This document shows, piece after piece, positions 1-7,959 of a DNA stretch of 64,000 nt. The translations under genes were made by a program, and so were the position numbers. Numbering within the stretch: position 1 is the stretch's first letter; every line of letters begins with the position of its first letter. A model generated the notes under the pieces. The model saw only the letters and a list, made by a program, of their open reading frames with translations, was not told the origin of the DNA and searched no databases. The DNA is from Rhodococcus sp. SMB37 (GTDB lineage: Bacteria > Actinomycetota > Actinomycetes > Mycobacteriales > Mycobacteriaceae), in assembly GCF_004345605.1 (NCBI RefSeq), contig NZ_SLVY01000005.1:310001-374000 (forward strand), in the 5' to 3' direction.

Positions 1-1
1 C

Positions 2-523
2 GCGGTTGCGGTGCCCGGCGCTGCCACCTCCGAGGGGCATCCGTTCGGCGTGATGGTGGTGGTGCCCGGGTTCGACGACCAGGTGGCGGTCGACATTGCG
101 GCGCACCTCACCGGCGTCGAAGCACCGACGTTCGTCGACGCCGGAGTCGAGCTGGCGGTATTCGGCGCCCACCTGCGGGGTCAGCCGTTGCATTTCCAGC
201 TCGAAGACATCGGTGCCCGTTTCTCCGAGCAGGTGCACACCTCGGACTCGTACCGGTTGATGGCGCTGAACACCACTCCGCCGAAGCCCGGCCTGGTACG
301 CCACAGCGCCGGTGAGGGCGCCGCGATCGTCGGCGAGCTGTTCCGGGTATCCGAGGCCGGGCTGGGCAGGTTCCTCGCGGCCCTGCCGGCACCGATGACA
401 CTCACGAGCGTCGAACTCTCGGATGGTCGCTGGGTCGTCGGATTCGGCTGCACCCACGATGCATCCGCCGACGCCGTCGACATCACCGGATTCGGCGGTT
501 GGGTGGCGTACACGACGAGTTGA
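2..523 (+). CDS. Allophanate hydrolase, C-terminal part (5' truncated by window edge)
   Basis: The reading frame is open from the first bases of the window, so this is the 3' end of a longer gene; about 173 residues are visible. The sequence matches the C-terminal domain of allophanate hydrolases (AtzF/DUR1 type): a GAHLRGQPLHFQL block near the start, PPKPGLVR in the middle and a closing ITGFGGWVAY. In this family the N-terminal amidase-signature domain cleaves allophanate and the C-terminal domain completes its breakdown to ammonia and CO2, as the second step of urea amidolyase metabolism. The amidase half and any urea carboxylase would lie to the left, outside the window. A GTG at position 11 is merely an internal valine. 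Family call is good; substrate specificity rests on the family only. Confidence 0.85.
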   Translation, partial: AVAVPGAATSEGHPFGVMVVVPGFDDQVAVDIAAHLTGVEAPTFVDAGVELAVFGAHLRGQPLHFQLEDIGARFSEQVHTSDSYRLMALNTTPPKPGLVRHSAGEGAAIVGELFRVSEAGLGRFLAALPAPMTLTSVELSDGRWVVGFGCTHDASADAVDITGFGGWVAYTTS

Positions 524-594
524 AAGGCATGTCGTCCGGAGCGGGATACGGCAGGATATCGTTCCCGAGGTAGACGACGAAGGGATGACGGGCG

Positions 595-1284
595 ATGCCG
601 GACCAGGACGAACGATTGAGCCGGATCATGGCTGACCTTGCTCGTTCGATGTCGGACGAGACCGATCTCGAGTCGTCCCTCGAACGCCTGACTGCAGCCG
701 CGGTCGAACTGATTCCCGGTGCCGACACTGCCGGGATCCTGATGGTCACCGGACCGTCCGAGTTCGAGTCACACGCCGCCACCTCCGAGTTGACGAGACG
801 GGTGGACAAGATCCAAGCAGAGCTCGGCGAGGGCCCGTGCGTCGATGCCGCGCTGGAAGCGGAGATGACACACACCGCCGACCTGCGATCGGAGCCGCGG
901 TGGCCGCGGTTCTCCGCAGCAGCGGTCGAGGCAGGCGTGCTCAGCATGTTGTCGTTCCGGCTGTTCACGCATGGCGACGAGTCGGGCGCCCTCAACCTGT
1001 TCGCGGCCGAACCCGGTTCGTTCGATGCCGAGTCGATGCACGTCGGCGGGGTCCTCGCGGCGCACGCCGCGATCGCGGTCCTCTCGTCCCGCAAGGAACT
1101 GCAGTTCAAGTCTGCACTCGCCAGCCGCGACCTGATCGGTCAGGCCAAGGGCATGCTCATGGAGCGGTTTGCCGTGAGGGCCGAACAGGCCTTCCAGATG
1201 ATCGTGCGGCTGTCGCAGGAGACGAATACGCCCGTCTCGGTGATCGCGGCCCGGATTGTGGAGGCCGGTCCGGGCCGCAACTGA
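595..1284 (+). CDS. GAF and ANTAR domain regulator
   Basis: A 229-residue cytoplasmic protein with a GAF sensor domain (about residues 20-160) followed by an ANTAR domain (about 168-222, with the typical DLIGQAKGMLMERF and a hydrophobic helix around VSVIAARIV). ANTAR proteins bind paired RNA hairpins and act as antiterminators; the GAF domain presumably senses a small molecule or redox state. No histidine kinase partner is adjacent, which fits the actinobacterial GAF-ANTAR group that work without phosphorelay. Start chosen at the ATG preceded by AAGGGA. It follows the allophanate hydrolase by 71 bp and is convergent with the cupin gene. Its RNA targets cannot be seen here. Confidence 0.85.
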   Translation: MPDQDERLSRIMADLARSMSDETDLESSLERLTAAAVELIPGADTAGILMVTGPSEFESHAATSELTRRVDKIQAELGEGPCVDAALEAEMTHTADLRSEPRWPRFSAAAVEAGVLSMLSFRLFTHGDESGALNLFAAEPGSFDAESMHVGGVLAAHAAIAVLSSRKELQFKSALASRDLIGQAKGMLMERFAVRAEQAFQMIVRLSQETNTPVSVIAARIVEAGPGRN

Positions 1285-1301
1285 GTGCTACGGGCGACCG
1301 G

Positions 1302-1640
1302 TCAGCGCAGGATCGTCAGCATCACCACGGAGTCGGCGTTGGCAACGAGCTTGTGCATCACGCCCTCGTCGACGTGGACCGCGACACCCGGGACGAGCGA
1401 GACCGTCTTCTCAGCAGTACTGAACGACACGTCGCCGCTCGTCGCCTGCACGAGGATCGGTGCCGGCGCACGGTGGTCCTTCAGTACCTGGCCCTGCGCG
1501 AAACCCATTCGGATCACGGTGGCCCCCGCACCCGAGGCAAGCTTCTCGAGACGCGGGGCGTCGCCGTCTTTCTTGTCGAGGTGCGTGAGCCCCTCGATCA
1601 CGGTCATCGTTCCGGCCGAACCGCTGGAGTCACTCATCAT
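1302..1640 (-). CDS. Small cupin-domain protein
   Basis: A 112-residue single-domain cupin. The body (about residues 40-110) has the cupin beta-barrel pattern, with a GFAQGQVLKDHRAPAP motif 1 region and a PGVAVHVDEGVMHKL motif 2 region; the latter keeps a histidine before the last strand but the first motif has only one histidine, so metal binding may be incomplete. Its start overlaps the stop of the upstream methyltransferase (ATGA arrangement), so the two are translationally coupled. It is the last gene of an ATPase-methyltransferase-cupin operon. Cupins of this size can be enzymes, binding proteins or storage proteins; nothing in the sequence decides among them. Confidence 0.75.
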   Translation of the reverse strand: MMSDSSGSAGTMTVIEGLTHLDKKDGDAPRLEKLASGAGATVIRMGFAQGQVLKDHRAPAPILVQATSGDVSFSTAEKTVSLVPGVAVHVDEGVMHKLVANADSVVMLTILR

Positions 1641-2449
1641 GCCGCCTTCTTGGTCGCGATGATCTCGATCGCGACGAGATGTTTCTTGTACTTCGTGAAC
1701 GTCGAACGCATCTGCAGCACGCGCGCGCGAGCGTCGGAGTCCCGCAGTACGTTTCCCACGAATTTCACAGTACCCACGAGACCTTCATCGGCAAGGATGC
1801 GCTGAGGTTCGAGGAGAGCCATCGGGGCGAAACCCACGGTCTCGACCTCGAATCCGGCGTCGGTGAGGAGCTTCGTCCATTCGGCCGCGGTGAGCGGCCG
1901 CGCGTTGACCTTGATGGACCGTGCAAGCGACTTGCGGATCTCGTTCTTGACCTCGTCATCGACCTCGTCGGGCTCGATCGCGAGTTCGTGGATCGCGTAG
2001 CGCCCGCCCGGACGCAGCACGCGCAGCGCCTCTTCGATGATCTGAGTCTTGTGCTTGTCGGTCTGCATCGTGAGCATTGCCTCTCCGACGACGACATCCG
2101 CGGTCGCGTCGTCGAGCCCGGTCTTCGATGCCTCACCGCTGACCACCGTGCCGGCAGACCCGAGGACCTTACGAGTCAGATCGGCTGCGCTTTCGTCGGA
2201 TTCGACACCGGTATAGCTCTTCGGGGCGAACTCCAGGATGCTCTGCGCGGTTCGCCCCAGCCCGGGAGCGAATTCGACGACATCGACGCCACGCAACTTC
2301 GCGTCGGTCAGCATCCGCGCGGTCAGCTCCTTGCCTCCGGGCCGCAGGACACGCTTGCCGAGCCGTGCAAGCAGCCAGTGTCCGGGCAGATGGGCAGCAT
2401 CCCGATCGGCCAACGGCAGTGCGTCGTCTGCTCCGTGCTTGTCGTTCAT
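1637..2449 (-). CDS. Class I SAM-dependent methyltransferase
   Basis: About 270 residues with a Rossmann-type methyltransferase core: motif I VVEFAPGLGRT (around residues 55-65), an acidic strand-2 end in YTGVESDE, and the post-motif LRVLRPGGRYAIHEL. The family moves a methyl group from S-adenosylmethionine to an unknown acceptor. The ATG at 2449 was chosen over an upstream in-frame codon at 2470 because GAGAGGGG lies just before it. It begins 29 nt after the stop of the ABC ATPase, with no room for a convincing separate promoter, and overlaps the downstream cupin start, so the three genes look like one transcript. A link between methylation and the transported substrate is inferred from this layout only. 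Confidence 0.8.
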   Translation of the reverse strand: MNDKHGADDALPLADRDAAHLPGHWLLARLGKRVLRPGGKELTARMLTDAKLRGVDVVEFAPGLGRTAQSILEFAPKSYTGVESDESAADLTRKVLGSAGTVVSGEASKTGLDDATADVVVGEAMLTMQTDKHKTQIIEEALRVLRPGGRYAIHELAIEPDEVDDEVKNEIRKSLARSIKVNARPLTAAEWTKLLTDAGFEVETVGFAPMALLEPQRILADEGLVGTVKFVGNVLRDSDARARVLQMRSTFTKYKKHLVAIEIIATKKAA

Positions 2450-2477
2450 GGTCGACCCCTCTCGCTGCACATCCTAT

Positions 2478-3089
2478 TTACAGGAATAATGTACGGTAAT
2501 TTCCCATGGTGGTGAATATGTCGGTGATCTCATGCGCGGTCATCAGCACGCCCGCCCCCTCTGCCGCGACTCGCCCCAGCGCAACGCCCACGGTCTTCGC
2601 CGACGCAGAGTCCAGATGCGCGAACGGTTCGTCGGCGAATACCACCGAGGGGCGCGCGAACAATGCTCGGGCGAGAGCCGCGCGACGCTGCATCCCGCCC
2701 GACAATCGGAAGGGCGGTAGATGCGCGACATCTCTGAGCCCGACCTCGTCGAGCGCACTCTCGACGTCCGGGCGGGGCCCCGGCCTCCACACATCTCGTC
2801 CGGGCGCACCGAGCAGAACATTTCTCTCCACGGACATCCACGGCAACAGCCGTGCCTCCTGGAACAGCATTCCCTGCCGCTCGCACCAGCGGGTGACGGT
2901 GCCCGACGACGGTTCGAGCAATCCGGCGGCGGCGTGCAGCACCGTGGTTTTTCCCAGCCCGGACTCGCCGAGTATCACCAGGATTTCACCGGCGTCGAGT
3001 CGTAACGACACGTCGTCGACTATCACGCTGCCTCCGCGGGACAGACCCACCTTGTCGAGTTCGATCAAAGGATCTCCGTGAACCGTCAT
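2478..3089 (-). CDS. ABC transporter ATPase, SsuB/TauB-like
   Basis: A 203-residue ABC ATPase with Walker A GESGLGKTT (residues 41-49), Q-loop glutamine about 77, signature LSGGMQ (129-134), Walker B SVVFADEP (148-155) and H-loop His186. It resembles the nitrate/sulfonate/taurine importer ATPases but is shorter than most of them (about 240-260 residues). The ATG at 3089 has GAGGGG five bases upstream; an adjacent in-frame ATG at 3092 is possible. The 5' ends of this gene and the divergent substrate-binding protein overlap by about 12 bp, so each promoter must lie inside the other gene. It forms the importer with the binding protein and permease on the other strand and is followed by a methyltransferase and a cupin. 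Confidence 0.85.
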   Translation of the reverse strand: MTVHGDPLIELDKVGLSRGGSVIVDDVSLRLDAGEILVILGESGLGKTTVLHAAAGLLEPSSGTVTRWCERQGMLFQEARLLPWMSVERNVLLGAPGRDVWRPGPRPDVESALDEVGLRDVAHLPPFRLSGGMQRRAALARALFARPSVVFADEPFAHLDSASAKTVGVALGRVAAEGAGVLMTAHEITDIFTTMGNYRTLFL

Positions 3090-4103
3090 CATTTCCCCTC
3101 GAGGATTCGCGCACTGGTCGTCACACTGTCTGTCGCCACGATGCTGCTCACCGCATGCGGCACCGACGACGATGCGGCGGCCTGCGGAGCCGAGACCACC
3201 GTGAGCGGCGCCGGCTCGGGCCTGCCCGACTCCCTGAACGTCGGTGTCGCGAACAACGTGGCAATGGCTGCGCCGTTGACCGGGCTCGACGACATCGGGG
3301 TCGCCACCACCTCGACGAGTACCGCGAGTACTCCGGAAGAGTTGCGCACCAACTTCATTGCCGGAAATTACGATCTCGCCGCCATGCCGATCAACATCGC
3401 GGCGAACCTGTGTGCGCAGGGTATCGATCTCGTTCTCGTCGGCACGGTGAGCGGGAACATCGTGTATTTGATGGGCCCCGAAGGCACCACGCTGGACGAT
3501 CTGCGCGGACAGACCGTCCACATCCCGTTCCAGAACGACATCATCGATCTGGTGACTCGGCAGATCCTCGACACCGCCGGGATGACCTATGCCGGCGAAA
3601 ATCCCGATGTGAACCTGCAATACCACCCCACACCACTCGACATCGCGACCGGATTGACGTCGGGGTCGATGCAGTACGCGATCCTGCCGGAGCACCTCTC
3701 GACGGTGGTCGCCGGAGCAAGCGACAACATCGCCGAAGCGCAGAGCATGCAGGACCTGTGGGTGGAGCAGACCGCAGCGTCGTCTCTGCCGTTCGCCGGA
3801 TTCGTGCTCCGCGGCGAAGTAGCGCGCGAGTATCCGGATCTCGTCGGCGCCCTGCAGACCACTCTGCTCGGCTCGGTCATCGAGGTCGTGTCCGACCCTC
3901 AGCAGGGCGCAGTCGCGGTCAGCGACATCGTCCCGATCCCCGCCAACGTGGTCGGGCAGGTCCTGCCGGAATTGCGACCTACCTACCTGCCTGCCGCAGA
4001 GGGACGCGCCGATACAGAGTTGCTCTACGAGTCGCTCATGAGGACGGTGCCGGATTCGATCGGCGGCGAGATGCCTGCCGACGGCTTCTACGGCGCGAGC
4101 TGA
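3078..4103 (+). CDS. ABC transporter substrate-binding lipoprotein, NMT1/SsuA-like
   Basis: A 341-residue lipoprotein: the signal peptide ends in a lipobox LLTAC with the lipidated cysteine at residue 27. The mature part has the periplasmic-binding fold of the NMT1/THI5/SsuA group, with IPFQNDIIDLVTRQIL as the conserved lobe-switch helix. These proteins deliver alkylsulfonates, pyrimidines, riboflavin-like or other small organics to the membrane permease; the ligand cannot be named. GTG start at 3078 with AAAGGA upstream. The permease follows after 5 nt. The gene overlaps the divergent ATPase gene at its 5' end, an unusual arrangement for an importer whose parts must be made together. Confidence 0.85.
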   Translation: MNRHHFPSRIRALVVTLSVATMLLTACGTDDDAAACGAETTVSGAGSGLPDSLNVGVANNVAMAAPLTGLDDIGVATTSTSTASTPEELRTNFIAGNYDLAAMPINIAANLCAQGIDLVLVGTVSGNIVYLMGPEGTTLDDLRGQTVHIPFQNDIIDLVTRQILDTAGMTYAGENPDVNLQYHPTPLDIATGLTSGSMQYAILPEHLSTVVAGASDNIAEAQSMQDLWVEQTAASSLPFAGFVLRGEVAREYPDLVGALQTTLLGSVIEVVSDPQQGAVAVSDIVPIPANVVGQVLPELRPTYLPAAEGRADTELLYESLMRTVPDSIGGEMPADGFYGAS

Positions 4104-4108
4104 CGAGC

Positions 4109-4927
4109 GTGAACGCCTCGTCTGCGGGTACCCGGTCGCCGCTGTACGCGCTCGGCGCCGCGCTGTGCGTCGCCGTCCTTCTGGGGGTCTGGCACTGGTT
4201 GTCACTGGGTCAGTCCCCCGCCGTGATGCCGAGTCCTGTGCAGACACTCGAAGCACTGTGGGACGTCGTGGCCGACGGCTCGCTCGCGACCGAGTTGACG
4301 CTCACGCTCGTGCGCGCCGCCACCGCGACGGTGCTTGCGCTCTGTGTCGGGATCCTGTTCGGATGGGCGGCGACAGTGTCGTCCTTCGCCGACGGTGTAC
4401 TCGCACCGCTCCGCGCGATCCTGCAGGGCCTACCTCCGATCGTGCTGATCGTGTGCCTCGTGCTGTGGATGGGCAGCGACCCGTCGATCACGATCATCGT
4501 GTGTGCGACCGTGATGGTGCCGATCATCGCCTCGGCGACTGCTTCGGCGTTGCAGTCGATCGACCCGAATCTGCTCGAACTCGGCACCGGCCTCCGGTTG
4601 AGTCGCTCGCGACGGCTGGTGTTCATCGTCGTGCCGTCGATCCTTCCTCCGATCGTCGCGGCGACGGGAGCGGTCGCATCCGGGTCGGTGCGTGTCGCGG
4701 TGATGGCCGAACTGCTTTCCGCCCCGGACGGCGTGGGCGCTGCCATCGCGCAGACCCGGACGCTGCTGCAGACACCCGAGTTGTTCGCGTGGACGCTTGC
4801 GATCATCGTCTGCGCGCTGCTGGTGGATCTGGTCATCCGTGTCGTGGTCAAGAGCTGGACCGCCGTGTTCTCACCGAGCGACCGTGCCGCTACCGCACAT
4901 ACCCGGAAGGGCACGAGAATCCGTTGA
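4109..4927 (+). CDS. ABC transporter permease, SsuC-like
   Basis: A 272-residue inner-membrane protein with about six transmembrane segments and the binding-protein-dependent permease domain; the coupling-helix region lies around ASALQSIDPNLLELGTGLRL, as in SsuC/TauC permeases. The GTG at 4109, directly after the binding-protein stop, was taken as start; a much longer upstream extension of the frame is a shadow of the binding-protein gene. Works with the divergent ATPase (3089-2478) and the preceding lipoprotein as a three-part importer. Its 3' end overlaps the 3' end of the convergent Mtb12-like gene by 38 bp. Confidence 0.85.
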   Translation: MNASSAGTRSPLYALGAALCVAVLLGVWHWLSLGQSPAVMPSPVQTLEALWDVVADGSLATELTLTLVRAATATVLALCVGILFGWAATVSSFADGVLAPLRAILQGLPPIVLIVCLVLWMGSDPSITIIVCATVMVPIIASATASALQSIDPNLLELGTGLRLSRSRRLVFIVVPSILPPIVAATGAVASGSVRVAVMAELLSAPDGVGAAIAQTRTLLQTPELFAWTLAIIVCALLVDLVIRVVVKSWTAVFSPSDRAATAHTRKGTRIR

Positions 4928-5672
4928 ACGATGCCACGTCGCACACACTGCGCGCCGACAGCTTCCACATTCCGTCGAGGTATACGAAGGTCAGGCGCAG
5001 CGGTGTCTCGGGACCGGGAGCCCCGGCGAACGTCACCTGGAGGCGACCCGCCGCGGCAGTGCCGTCGAAGTCGATTGGGTCGACGACGCGCGGCTGGACA
5101 ACCTGCAGCATCGTCCCTGCGCGTGCCCCGATCTGTTCGAGAACAGGTCCGGCTTCCGCACCCCGTTCGACATGCGACCGGCGGTACGAGAGCGAGTTTG
5201 CCGGGTCGACCGCCGAGTGGAGCGTCGCAGTGAGCTGTTCGGCGCTGGGTGTGGGCGTCTGCGGTGCGGAGGCCGCAGGTTCGGGCGCCGGGACGGCCGT
5301 CCCCTGGGGCGCCGGAGCGCCGGAAGCGGCAGGCACGGGCCCCGGCGCCACAACTGCCGGCGCAGTTGGAGCGCCCTCTTCCGGAGCAGGCTCGACCTCG
5401 CCTGTCGGCGCGGGTTCGCCGGCGGGAGCCTGCGTGGCCGCGGCGCCTCGGTCGGCGGCGAGCGACTGCAGCGCGGCGAGGATCGCGGCGTTCGACGTCG
5501 ACTCGGCGACCGACTGCCGGTCCTGTCCGTGCACCTCGACGGCGATGAATACCGCCGCGGCGGCGACCACCATCGACGCGACCGCGATGAGTGCCAGGGC
5601 AAGGGTAGCCGCAGTTCCCAGACCTCCGCGGCTCGGTCGTACCGTGGATGGCGAATCGGTCGCTGCCTTCAT
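4890..5672 (-). CDS. Membrane-anchored or secreted Mtb12-like protein
   Basis: About 260 residues: a short cytoplasmic N terminus, one hydrophobic segment (roughly residues 22-45), a long Pro/Ala/Glu-rich linker (about 75-155) and a C-terminal domain (about 160-260) that resembles the low-molecular-weight antigen MTB12/CFP-2 fold. Two cysteines near the C terminus (SVCDV and FSCPSG) could pair outside the membrane. The ATG at 5672 is the best methionine, though it has no strong ribosome site; the frame runs up to 5720, and an AAAAGGAG lies about 20 bases upstream, so a non-ATG start is possible. The promoter side faces the iron-box-like site at 5706-5724. Function unknown. Confidence 0.65.
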   Translation of the reverse strand: MKAATDSPSTVRPSRGGLGTAATLALALIAVASMVVAAAAVFIAVEVHGQDRQSVAESTSNAAILAALQSLAADRGAAATQAPAGEPAPTGEVEPAPEEGAPTAPAVVAPGPVPAASGAPAPQGTAVPAPEPAASAPQTPTPSAEQLTATLHSAVDPANSLSYRRSHVERGAEAGPVLEQIGARAGTMLQVVQPRVVDPIDFDGTAAAGRLQVTFAGAPGPETPLRLTFVYLDGMWKLSARSVCDVASFNGFSCPSGYVR

Positions 5673-5705
5673 GGCGACGACTATAGGGGATTTTTCTCCT
5701 TTTAA

Positions 5706-5724
5706 TAAGGTGACCCTCACCTAA
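5706..5724. promoter_or_regulatory. Candidate IdeR/DtxR iron box
   Basis: TAAGGTGACCCTCACCTAA, a 19-bp near-palindrome that matches the classical DtxR/IdeR consensus TTAGGTTAGCCTAACCTAA at 15 of 19 positions. It lies between the divergent Mtb12-like gene and the SufR-like regulator, 32 bp before the regulator start, so it could control either or both. The match is by eye; binding is inferred. Confidence 0.6.
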
Positions 5725-5755
5725 GGGGCGCCACAAACCGCGACAGGAGTGCGAG

Positions 5756-6439
5756 TTGGCAAGGCGGGTGAAGCAACGCGAGCGAGTGCTCGACATGCTC
5801 CGGGAATCCACGGGACCTCTCGACGCGCACCATCTCGCGGCCGCGCTCGACCTCCATGTCACGACGATCCGGTTCCATCTCTCCGGGCTCGTCGACGAAG
5901 GGCTCGTCCGAATCCGGCCGCTACCGGCCGAGAAGGTCGGACGACCGCGAATGGGCTATCTCGCTGTGAGGGAACCGTCCTACACCGATCTCGTCGCCCT
6001 GCTCGCTGCGCGCATCGGTGGTAGCGCCACCGAACGAGAACGGAAGGCCTTCGAAGTCGGCGACGACTGGGCCGGAATGCTCGGACTCTCCCCGGCCCCC
6101 ACCACCGACGCCGGAGCGCTCGTCATCGAATCGCTCCACCAGCTCGGCTTCGAGACACAGACGGCGACCAACGCGTTCGGCACCCACAGCATCACGCTCT
6201 GCACCTGCCCGTTGGCCGAGATCGCGCGCAGCAACCCCGAAGTGGTACGCGGCATCCAGCGCGGCCTGATCCAGCGCGTCCTCGACGACCATGCCGACGC
6301 ACTCGGAGCCTCGTACACCGTCGACGTGTTTCCCGACCCTCAGGACGGCAACTGCCTCGTCGAGCTCGTATTGCACCCCGCACCGAACAGAGCCGGAACG
6401 ACAGCAGCCCGCGGTGACGGTCAAGTCACCACGGGCTGA
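5756..6439 (+). CDS. SufR-like winged-helix regulator
   Basis: A 227-residue protein with an N-terminal winged HTH (about residues 5-75; LAAALDLHVTTIRFHL) and a C-terminal domain of the SufR/DeoR-ArsR-like type, where the block CTCPLAEIARSNPEVVRG corresponds to the cysteine cluster region of Fe-S-sensing SufR. Here Cys149, Cys151 and Cys200 are present, but the cysteine that usually follows the PE(L/V)V stretch is replaced, so cluster binding is uncertain. TTG start with AGGAG six bases upstream. A candidate IdeR iron box sits just ahead of the gene, tying it to iron supply. Target genes are unknown; no suf operon is in view. Confidence 0.7.
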   Translation: MARRVKQRERVLDMLRESTGPLDAHHLAAALDLHVTTIRFHLSGLVDEGLVRIRPLPAEKVGRPRMGYLAVREPSYTDLVALLAARIGGSATERERKAFEVGDDWAGMLGLSPAPTTDAGALVIESLHQLGFETQTATNAFGTHSITLCTCPLAEIARSNPEVVRGIQRGLIQRVLDDHADALGASYTVDVFPDPQDGNCLVELVLHPAPNRAGTTAARGDGQVTTG

Positions 6440-6477
6440 GCCGGTACATCCGAGCGGGGGTCCACCCGCGCGGAAGG

Positions 6478-7887
6478 TCAGAAGTTGATCATGTGGCCTG
6501 CGAGGCCATGGATGGCTTCCTGCAGCGCCTCACTGAGCGTGGGGTGCGTGTGGACGTTACGCGCCAGTTCGTTGACGGTCAGGTCCCACTTCTGCGCGAG
6601 AGTCAGCTCAGGCAACAGCTCGGAGACGTCGGGGCCGATGAGATGGCCACCGATGAGTTCGCCGTGTGTCTTGTCGGCGATCAGCTTGACGAAGCCGTTC
6701 GGGTCGCCGAGGCCGTGGGCCTTGCCGTTCGCGGTGAACGGGAAGGTCGCGACCTTGATGTCGTAGCCTTCGGCCTTCGCCTGCTCCTCCGTCAGACCGA
6801 ACGACGCGACCTGCGGCTGGCAGAACGTCGCGCGCGGCATCATCCGATAGTCGCCCAACTCGAGGGTCTCGGCATCGCCGATGGTCTCGGCAGCGACGAC
6901 GGCCTGCGCCTCGGCGACGTGCGCGAGCTGCAGCTTGGCGGTGACGTCACCGATGGCATAGACACCGGGGACGTTGGTGCGCATGCGCTCGTCGATCGCA
7001 ATGGCGCCGCGATCGGTGAGGGCCACTCCCGTGTTCTCGAGGCCGTAGCCCTCGACGCGCGGCGCGAAACCGACCGACTGCAGCACCTTGTCGACGGTCA
7101 ATGTCTCGATATTGCCGGACTTGTTGTCCTTGATCTCGACGGTGACGTTCGAGCCGTTGTCGACGATCTTCTGGACACCCGCACCGGTCTTGATGGTGAC
7201 ACCGAGCTTCTTGTACGCCTTGGTGATCTCCTTGGAGATGTCGGCGTCCTCGTTGGGCAGGGCACGATCGAGGAACTCGACGATCGTGACGTCGACCCCG
7301 TAATTCTTCAGGACGTAGCCGAATTCCATGCCGATGGCGCCGGCACCGACGATGACGATCGAGCCTGGGAGCTCGCGGGTGAGGATCTGCTCCTCGTAGG
7401 TCACGACGTTGTCGCTGAGCTGCGTACCCGGCAGCAACTTGGTGACCGAGCCGGTGGCGATGATGACGTTGTCGAAGGTCACCTGTTCTGTGCCGCCCTT
7501 GGTGAGCGCCACCTCGATGGTCTTGGCATCGACGAACGAGCCCTTACCGTCGTACTCGGTGATCTTGTTCTTCTTCATGAGGAAGTGCACACCCTTGGTG
7601 CGACCGTCGGCCACCTTGCGGCTGCGGTCGAAGGCGGCACCGAAGTCGAACGACACGTCTCCCGAGATGCCGAAGGTCTTGGCCTCTTTGGTGAAGAGAT
7701 GTGCCAGTTCGGCATTGCGGAGAAGCGCCTTCGAGGGGATGCAGCCCACGTTGAGACAGACACCACCCCAATACTTCTGCTCGATGATGGCGGTGCTCAA
7801 TCCCAGCTGTGCCGCGCGGATAGCAGCGACGTACCCACCGGGACCGGCTCCGAGGACAACGACGTCATAGTGTGAGGTCACAGCCAT
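6478..7887 (-). CDS. lpd: Dihydrolipoyl dehydrogenase (E3)
   Basis: A 469-residue flavoprotein with the FAD-binding [13 protein letters not shown] at the N terminus, the redox-active disulfide in [16 protein letters not shown], the NAD-binding [10 protein letters not shown], and the C-terminal dimer interface with the His-Glu pair in HTHPTLSEA. It reoxidises the lipoyl groups of pyruvate and other 2-oxoacid dehydrogenase complexes with NAD+, and in mycobacteria also serves peroxynitrite defence. The ATG at 7887 gives the expected N terminus; the frame extends upstream to 7959 without homology. It lies 72 bp after an exporter permease on the same strand; a short dyad at 7931-7944 sits in that gap. 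Confidence 0.95.
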   Translation of the reverse strand: MAVTSHYDVVVLGAGPGGYVAAIRAAQLGLSTAIIEQKYWGGVCLNVGCIPSKALLRNAELAHLFTKEAKTFGISGDVSFDFGAAFDRSRKVADGRTKGVHFLMKKNKITEYDGKGSFVDAKTIEVALTKGGTEQVTFDNVIIATGSVTKLLPGTQLSDNVVTYEEQILTRELPGSIVIVGAGAIGMEFGYVLKNYGVDVTIVEFLDRALPNEDADISKEITKAYKKLGVTIKTGAGVQKIVDNGSNVTVEIKDNKSGNIETLTVDKVLQSVGFAPRVEGYGLENTGVALTDRGAIAIDERMRTNVPGVYAIGDVTAKLQLAHVAEAQAVVAAETIGDAETLELGDYRMMPRATFCQPQVASFGLTEEQAKAEGYDIKVATFPFTANGKAHGLGDPNGFVKLIADKTHGELIGGHLIGPDVSELLPELTLAQKWDLTVNELARNVHTHPTLSEALQEAIHGLAGHMINF

Positions 7888-7930
7888 ACAGGGTAGTCCT
7901 GCCCGATCCCGCTGTCTGCCGATGGTCCGG

Positions 7931-7944
7931 TTACCCGCCGGTAA
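7931..7944. promoter_or_regulatory. Short dyad upstream of lpd
   Basis: TTACC-CGCC-GGTAA, a 5-bp perfect inverted repeat between the exporter permease stop and the lpd start. It could be an operator or a weak terminator; there is no T-run. Confidence 0.3.
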
Positions 7945-7959
7945 GGTGGATTTGCGCAC

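Noticed and set aside
6493-7875. 460-codon plus-strand frame opposite lpd
   Set aside because: Antisense shadow; lpd has all catalytic motifs on the other strand.
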